From Planctomycetota bacterium (GTDB taxonomy: Bacteria > Planctomycetota > Planctomycetia > Planctomycetales > Planctomycetaceae): 61,487 nt of DNA. The notes below the pieces were generated by a model. That model was not told where the DNA came from. It ran no database searches and saw only the letters and a list, made by a program, of their open reading frames with translations. How positions within the stretch are numbered: position 1 is the first letter of the stretch; every line of letters starts with the position of its first letter. The translations under genes and the position numbers were made by a program. This document shows positions 57,424 to 61,487 of this stretch, piece after piece. Location: assembly GCA_027624335.1 (NCBI GenBank), contig JAQBWV010000007.1:1-61487 (forward strand), read 5' to 3'.

Positions 57424-57454
57424 CACTCTCGGTCTATCGAGAGTGTGCAGTTTT
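57424..57454 (+). terminator. Intrinsic terminator after rplS
   Basis: An eight-base-pair stem CACTCTCG (57424-57431) / CGAGAGTG (57438-57445) with a six-base loop, followed by TTTT at 57451-57454. It starts 18 bases after the rplS stop codon. Confidence 0.65.
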
Positions 57455-57555
57455 CGCCCCGATTCGGCATACTGGTATCTCGACGAGGTGTCCGGGGTGT
57501 TCGTCAGGTCGATGGTGCCGCCCCGATGAGAGTTACTCTCGAAGGAGCGGAACCT

Positions 57556-58791
57556 ATGACAAATGTCGCTCAACATTCAGCAGAAGCCTCGACAGGCAAC
57601 GCCTGTCGAGGCTTCTTTGCGTCTATGCCAATTGCGCAGGCTTCCAGTCGCCTGTCAGTCCTGACATTGCTGGTATCGTGTTGCGCTGCTGGTTGTGGGG
57701 GGAGCAGTACTCCCCAACCGACGTCTGCGCAACCGACTGTCCAGCAATCGAGTAGCGATTCCCGGCCCGTTGGGTTTGCTCAGCGGGTTCAGGATGAGCC
57801 GGAACCAACCGCCGACTTTTCCGGAGTTGACCCGAACGACATGTTTGCGGTGGCGACATCTGCCCCGCCCAATTTCCTCACGACTGGTACGGCGACGGAT
57901 TCTCGGCTGGAAGACAGATTCGTCGCTTCGATCAACTCTGCTGCCGGCTCGTCGCAGTTTCTTATGGCTGATCGTCCCAGGACGCAAGACGCAACCCGTG
58001 AAGTCGCAGAGCCATTACCAGCCGGATTTACCGCTGTCCCCGGGTCGCCGATCGTTGACGGTCGCCCGTCACAGATTACCTGCGACGCGGATCAATCAGA
58101 GATGGTTCTGATTCCTGCTGGCGAGTCAGTTATTGGGACATCGACCGGGCCACAGAGCTGCACTCCAGAAGTTTCGGTTTCGCTCAGTCCGTTCTACATC
58201 TCCGTGCTGGAAGTCAACGTTTCGCAATTCTCGGAGTTTCGCAGCCGATCAATCAAGAGCGGGAATGTCATTGAAAAGTCTCTCAATGTGGATGCCCCAG
58301 CCGATCATCCGGCCTTGGGAGTGGCGTGGGTGGAAGCGCGAGCCTACGCAAAGTCCACAGATCGAGAACTTCCTTCCGAATGCCAGTGGGAAAAAGCCGC
58401 GAGGGGCGCGGCTGGTCTCTCGGCGCCGTGGGGCAATGGGCGACCGTTGTGGAGCCTGCCTCGTGCAGTTGGCCAGATCGATTCCTGCGGAACGTTCCCC
58501 GATGATCGCAGCGTCTTTGGAGTCGTTGACATGGCCGGAAACGCTCGTGAATGGTTGCTCGACTTTTACAGTGAAACCAATCATCAGGATTTGGCCGCGA
58601 TGGATTCTGGACGCCGCACCGACTGGTCCGGCCCTCGACGAGCGTCAGAATCGGGGCAGCGAGTTGTCAAAGGAGACGGTCCCGAGTGGGCAGTCTGGTT
58701 CCGACGTGGACAACGCATGACCGAACGCAATCCGAATGTCGGGTTTCGATGTGTTTTGAATCTGACCGCTGGAGCGACCACCGAACAATGA
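57556..58791 (+). CDS. SUMF1/FGE-fold lipoprotein
   Basis: A secreted lipoprotein of about 411 residues. The signal peptide (RLSVLTLLVSCCAAGC) ends in a lipobox AAGC. A Pro/Ser/Gln-rich linker of about 120 residues follows, then a SUMF1/formylglycine-generating-enzyme-like domain (EMVLIPAGESVIGTSTG, FYISVLEVNVSQFSEF, LPSECQWEKAARGAAGLSA, VVDMAGNAREWLLDFY, NPNVGFRCVL). The paired active-site cysteines of true FGE are not visible, so a binding role is more likely. ATG 57556 has AAGGAG eight bases upstream. ATG 57625 would give a shorter, more usual signal peptide but has no ribosome site. A terminator-like hairpin (57582-57618) lies between these two starts. Confidence 0.8.
   Translation: MTNVAQHSAEASTGNACRGFFASMPIAQASSRLSVLTLLVSCCAAGCGGSSTPQPTSAQPTVQQSSSDSRPVGFAQRVQDEPEPTADFSGVDPNDMFAVATSAPPNFLTTGTATDSRLEDRFVASINSAAGSSQFLMADRPRTQDATREVAEPLPAGFTAVPGSPIVDGRPSQITCDADQSEMVLIPAGESVIGTSTGPQSCTPEVSVSLSPFYISVLEVNVSQFSEFRSRSIKSGNVIEKSLNVDAPADHPALGVAWVEARAYAKSTDRELPSECQWEKAARGAAGLSAPWGNGRPLWSLPRAVGQIDSCGTFPDDRSVFGVVDMAGNAREWLLDFYSETNHQDLAAMDSGRRTDWSGPRRASESGQRVVKGDGPEWAVWFRRGQRMTERNPNVGFRCVLNLTAGATTEQ
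57582..57618 (+). terminator. Strong hairpin with U-tract over the lipoprotein gene's 5' end
   Basis: A perfect 16-base-pair stem (57582-57597 with 57601-57616), loop AAC, then TTT ending at 57618. It looks like an intrinsic terminator but lies between two candidate start codons of the SUMF1 lipoprotein. It could be a second terminator for the rplS operon or an attenuator of the lipoprotein gene. Confidence 0.65.
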
Positions 58792-58834
58792 TTCGCGTCG
58801 CATGTTGGTACCGACACGTTCGGATGTGGCGAAC

Positions 58835-59536
58835 TCAGGACGAGGCTGCTGGGCGCTGATACTTGATCGGATCTGTGACGTCATTTGCAAGGAACCCTTC
58901 GAGACGCAGAGTGCAGGCGTCGCAGTTTCCGCACGCTTCGCTCGCGACGTTGGGGTCGTAGCAGCTGCAGGTCAGGCTGTAGTCGACGCCCAGTTTCAGG
59001 CCGCGCCGAATGATCTCGGCCTTTGTCAATTCAATCAGAGGCGTGTGCAGAGCGAGGGGTTCGTCGCCTTCCATCGCCGACCTGGTCGCCAGGCGAGCCA
59101 TGCATTCGAATGCTCGAATGTAGTCCGGTCGGCAGTCCGGGTATCCCGCATAGTCCAACGCGTTGACACCTACAAAAATGTGATTGGCACCGAGGCTTTC
59201 TGCATAGCCCAGTGCGAATGACAGGAAGATCGTGTTGCGAGCAGGAACGTAGGTAACAGGGATCCCCTCCTGCATCTGCGCTGCGGAGCGACCTTTGGGG
59301 ACTTCCATGCTCGACGTGAGCGCCGATCCGCCCATGGAACGCAGATCGAATTCTACTTCCAGGTGCTCCGTTACGTTCATGGACTTAGCGACGCGGCGAG
59401 CTGCTTCGATTTCGATGGCGTGCCGTTGCCCGTAACGGAACGTGATGGCGCACGGTTCGAAGCCTTCATCGCGAGCGATCGCCAGCATGGTGGCGGAATC
59501 AAGGCCTCCGCTGAGCAGGACAACAGCTTTCGACAC
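58835..59536 (-). CDS. queC: 7-cyano-7-deazaguanine synthase QueC
   Basis: A 233-residue enzyme that makes preQ0 from 7-carboxy-7-deazaguanine, ammonia and ATP on the way to queuosine. The PP-loop ATP-pyrophosphatase motif is [12 protein letters not shown] near the N-terminus, and the family blocks [13 protein letters not shown] and [20 protein letters not shown] follow. The C-terminal zinc site [19 protein letters not shown] has four cysteines and leads into TLRLEGF. The start is GTG. It is convergent with the SUMF1 lipoprotein gene. No other que gene adjoins it. Confidence 0.96.
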   Translation of the reverse strand: MSKAVVLLSGGLDSATMLAIARDEGFEPCAITFRYGQRHAIEIEAARRVAKSMNVTEHLEVEFDLRSMGGSALTSSMEVPKGRSAAQMQEGIPVTYVPARNTIFLSFALGYAESLGANHIFVGVNALDYAGYPDCRPDYIRAFECMARLATRSAMEGDEPLALHTPLIELTKAEIIRRGLKLGVDYSLTCSCYDPNVASEACGNCDACTLRLEGFLANDVTDPIKYQRPAASS

Positions 59537-59617
59537 GAGGTTTTCTTTCGGCTTCGGAGTTCTGAAGTCGAAGAAGCTTCTTCGCCGTACGTGGCGGCGT
59601 CAACCGGTCGGAGAGCA

Positions 59618-59655
59618 AAGAAAAAACGACGCCCTGGAAAACTCCAGGACGTCGT
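59618..59655 (-). terminator. Intrinsic terminator after the flagellin gene
   Basis: On the minus strand, a 13-position stem (ACGACG, one mismatch, CCTGGA paired with TCCAGG and CGTCGT at 59626-59655) has a four-base loop. It is followed by a run of U (complement of the A-rich stretch at 59618-59625). It lies 74 bases past the flagellin stop, which suits a highly expressed gene. Confidence 0.8.
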
Positions 59656-59728
59656 CAGGTCACTGTCGATTGTTACGCCGGAGAGATGTCGTTCCGTTGT
59701 AACCAGGTGCGGTTCGTCGGGGGGACGA

Positions 59729-61487
59729 CTATCCAAGCAGTGCAAGCACCTGCTGTGGCTGCTGATTCGCGATTGACAAAACCGAGATACCAGCCTGGCT
59801 CAGAATCTGAGACTTGGTCAGGTTCGCCGTTTCGGTCGCGAAGTCGGTATCGACGATCTGGCTGCGAGCTTCGGAAATGTTTTCCAGAGCCACGCCCAGC
59901 GTTGCGATGTTCGTTTCGATGACGTTCTTCTGAATGGCACCGAGTCGACCTCGGATCGTCGAGACTCGGTCCAGAGCTTCGTCGACGATGTTGACCAAGG
60001 CACTTCCCTGAACGCTTGGGCCGACATCCAGGAGGCTCTTGCCGCCGCCGGTTCCGAGCTCGTACAGCTTGCCGCTGACGCCGCCGAGTCGAGCGGTGTT
60101 CACCGCTTCGATTCCCAGGCCAATCTGACCGTTGGCCGAGACGTTCTCGCCAATCTGGAAATTGGCCCCGCCACCAGTCACGGTGAATGAAGCGGTGTTG
60201 CTGTCGGTGTTGGCCGCCGAATCAAAGATCAGATTGACGTCGATCGTGGCAGTCCTCAATGACGCCTTCAAGCCATCGCCATAGGCCCGTGAGCCGTTGA
60301 TGGTTGCGACGATGTCAGTTCCTTCGTCTCGACTCACCAGGTTGCTGTCAGCATCCTGTGTGACGAAGACGCCACTCAGGACATTGACTTCGGCGAATGC
60401 TGATGAGCCAAAATCGGTACTCGTAAGAGTGAGCGTTTGAACTGCCTTGCTCGTGTTCACGGTGACCGGGCCGTCTCCCGCTCCGAACACGTCTGTCGTT
60501 CCCGCTCCGACAGCTGAAATCACTGCACTGGCGTCCGTGCTGGCCGTGATTGCGGCGGTGATGTCGGCTGCTGTTGCATTCGCTGCGCTGCCAGCGCTTG
60601 TTCCGAGTTCGATGGCAACGGTGATCGTACCGGTGCCTGAGCCGGAAACGCTTGAAACAGACGTCGCAACGCTTGCTCCCGTTCCCTGCGTAAAAGTGAC
60701 CACAACTTCATCGGCAGACCCAACCTGACCAGCCGCTTCCGTAAAGACAACTGTCTCAGTTGTGGCTGTGGCTGTGCCAGTTCCGGCTACGTTGCTGCCC
60801 GTGACGGCTGCTGCAACACCCGTTGCATCGGAGACAGCATTGATGGCTGTCGCGACGTTGGCCAGCGATGCTCCCGTGTCGAAGAACAGCACCTGATTTC
60901 CGTCCTTGCCACCAACTTCAAGCGTGGTATCTGCACGGACGAAGCCTGAAGTTGTCAGTGAACCTTTCTCGGCGGCGGAGTTGATCGTTGCGTTGACGGC
61001 GACGCTTGAGCTGGAGCCGAAGAACAGTTCGTTGACCTGGAAGTCGTTCAACTTGGCCGCGTTGGCTGCTGTAATCTGGCTGTTGTAGCCTTTCGAGCCA
61101 TCGATCAACTTGTCGCCGCCGAACGTGGTGTTCGCCGTGATTCGATTGATAGCTGACAGAGCGGCATCAACCTGAAGCTGGTTGGCTTCGATTTCGGTAT
61201 CGGACAAGGCTCCACTATTGAGGCCTTCCTGAACCAGGCCGCGGACCTGATTAAGCAGCCCGCTGATTTCTCCAAGAGCACCGTCAGCAGTCGCGATGAC
61301 GTTGCTGGCCCGGTTGCTGTTCTTGATGGACTGCTCGATCGTGGTGACCTGCAGTCGCAATTTCTCCCCTGCGATCAGACCGGAAGGATTGTCCTTCCCG
61401 CTGTTGATTTGGGAGCCTGTCGACAATCGCTGCAGAGCGGTGTCGAGAGATGAGTTTGCCTTGTTGAGGTTACGAAGGCCTCGAGTC
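59729..61487 (-). CDS. Flagellin (5' end cut by window)
   Basis: The filament protein of the flagellum, cut at the window end. The reverse strand stays open to 61487, adding TRGLRNLNKANSSLDTALQR before LSTGSQINSGKDNPSGLIAG, the conserved N-terminal D0/D1 helix. Only about the first 20-25 residues are missing. A large Ala/Thr/Val/Ser-rich central region (about 150-430 of the visible 585) is the variable surface-exposed part. The conserved C-terminal helix runs RVSTIRGRLGAIQKNVIETN to SILSIANQQPQQVLALLG-like sequence. The terminator at 59618-59655 follows it. The promoter lies outside the window. Confidence 0.93.
   Translation of the reverse strand, partial: TRGLRNLNKANSSLDTALQRLSTGSQINSGKDNPSGLIAGEKLRLQVTTIEQSIKNSNRASNVIATADGALGEISGLLNQVRGLVQEGLNSGALSDTEIEANQLQVDAALSAINRITANTTFGGDKLIDGSKGYNSQITAANAAKLNDFQVNELFFGSSSSVAVNATINSAAEKGSLTTSGFVRADTTLEVGGKDGNQVLFFDTGASLANVATAINAVSDATGVAAAVTGSNVAGTGTATATTETVVFTEAAGQVGSADEVVVTFTQGTGASVATSVSSVSGSGTGTITVAIELGTSAGSAANATAADITAAITASTDASAVISAVGAGTTDVFGAGDGPVTVNTSKAVQTLTLTSTDFGSSAFAEVNVLSGVFVTQDADSNLVSRDEGTDIVATINGSRAYGDGLKASLRTATIDVNLIFDSAANTDSNTASFTVTGGGANFQIGENVSANGQIGLGIEAVNTARLGGVSGKLYELGTGGGKSLLDVGPSVQGSALVNIVDEALDRVSTIRGRLGAIQKNVIETNIATLGVALENISEARSQIVDTDFATETANLTKSQILSQAGISVLSIANQQPQQVLALLG

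Noticed and set aside
1..61487. Defence system, prophage or toxin-antitoxin module
   Set aside because: I found no nuclease, helicase, reverse transcriptase, integrase, phage structural or antitoxin-like gene; only RecJ (housekeeping) and the IS4 transposase act on DNA.

Overview
The window looks like chromosomal DNA of a planctomycete (phylum Planctomycetota, probably order Planctomycetales; the genus cannot be fixed by eye). Three large secreted PSD1/DUF1549/DUF1553 cytochrome-like proteins, a Tat-exported DUF1501 protein, a PPC-domain protein, a WD40/cytochrome protein and a YtrA-type GntR/ABC operon are characteristic of that phylum. GC is moderately high, and both Shine-Dalgarno-led and leader-poor genes occur.

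Layout. 1-5.7 kb is housekeeping: the 5' part of rmlA, recJ, hemA, a two-CBS protein and hisA. 5.8-12.2 kb is one giant exported protein with alpha-2-macroglobulin-like features. 12.7-18.4 kb is a plus-strand trio (DUF1549/DUF1553, DUF1501, NHL propeller) closed by a strong terminator. 18.6-22.9 kb holds an S41 protease, a cytochrome P460 and a FixJ-like regulator. The regulator's kinase partner survives only as an ATPase domain joined to an IS3-type orfA remnant. 22.9-33.0 kb is a minus-strand surface-protein cluster: an Ig-like/DUF1549/DUF1553 protein, then a PPC protein and a WD40/cytochrome protein that share a duplicated coiled-coil module. 33.4-37.7 kb is a GntR/ABC/LRR-membrane operon whose third gene runs into an IS4-type element with recognisable terminal inverted repeats. 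38.1-42.4 kb holds arfB and a third DUF1549/DUF1553 protein.

The right third is again mostly housekeeping: a FliN-like switch protein, plsC, the dcd / nucleoside-hydrolase-like / thrC run, dnaK (with a good sigma-54-type promoter match) and clpB, a methyltransferase, ffh-rpsP-trmD-rplS without rimM between rpsP and trmD, a SUMF1-fold lipoprotein, queC, and a flagellin cut by the window end.

The best leads are the coiled-coil module shared by the neighbouring PPC and WD40 proteins, the IS3/kinase chimera, the IS4 insertion that supplies the C-terminus of the LRR membrane protein, the nucleoside-hydrolase-like protein with three altered active-site positions, and the sigma-54-like promoter ahead of dnaK. 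I did not recognise a defence system, CRISPR array, prophage or biosynthetic cluster.
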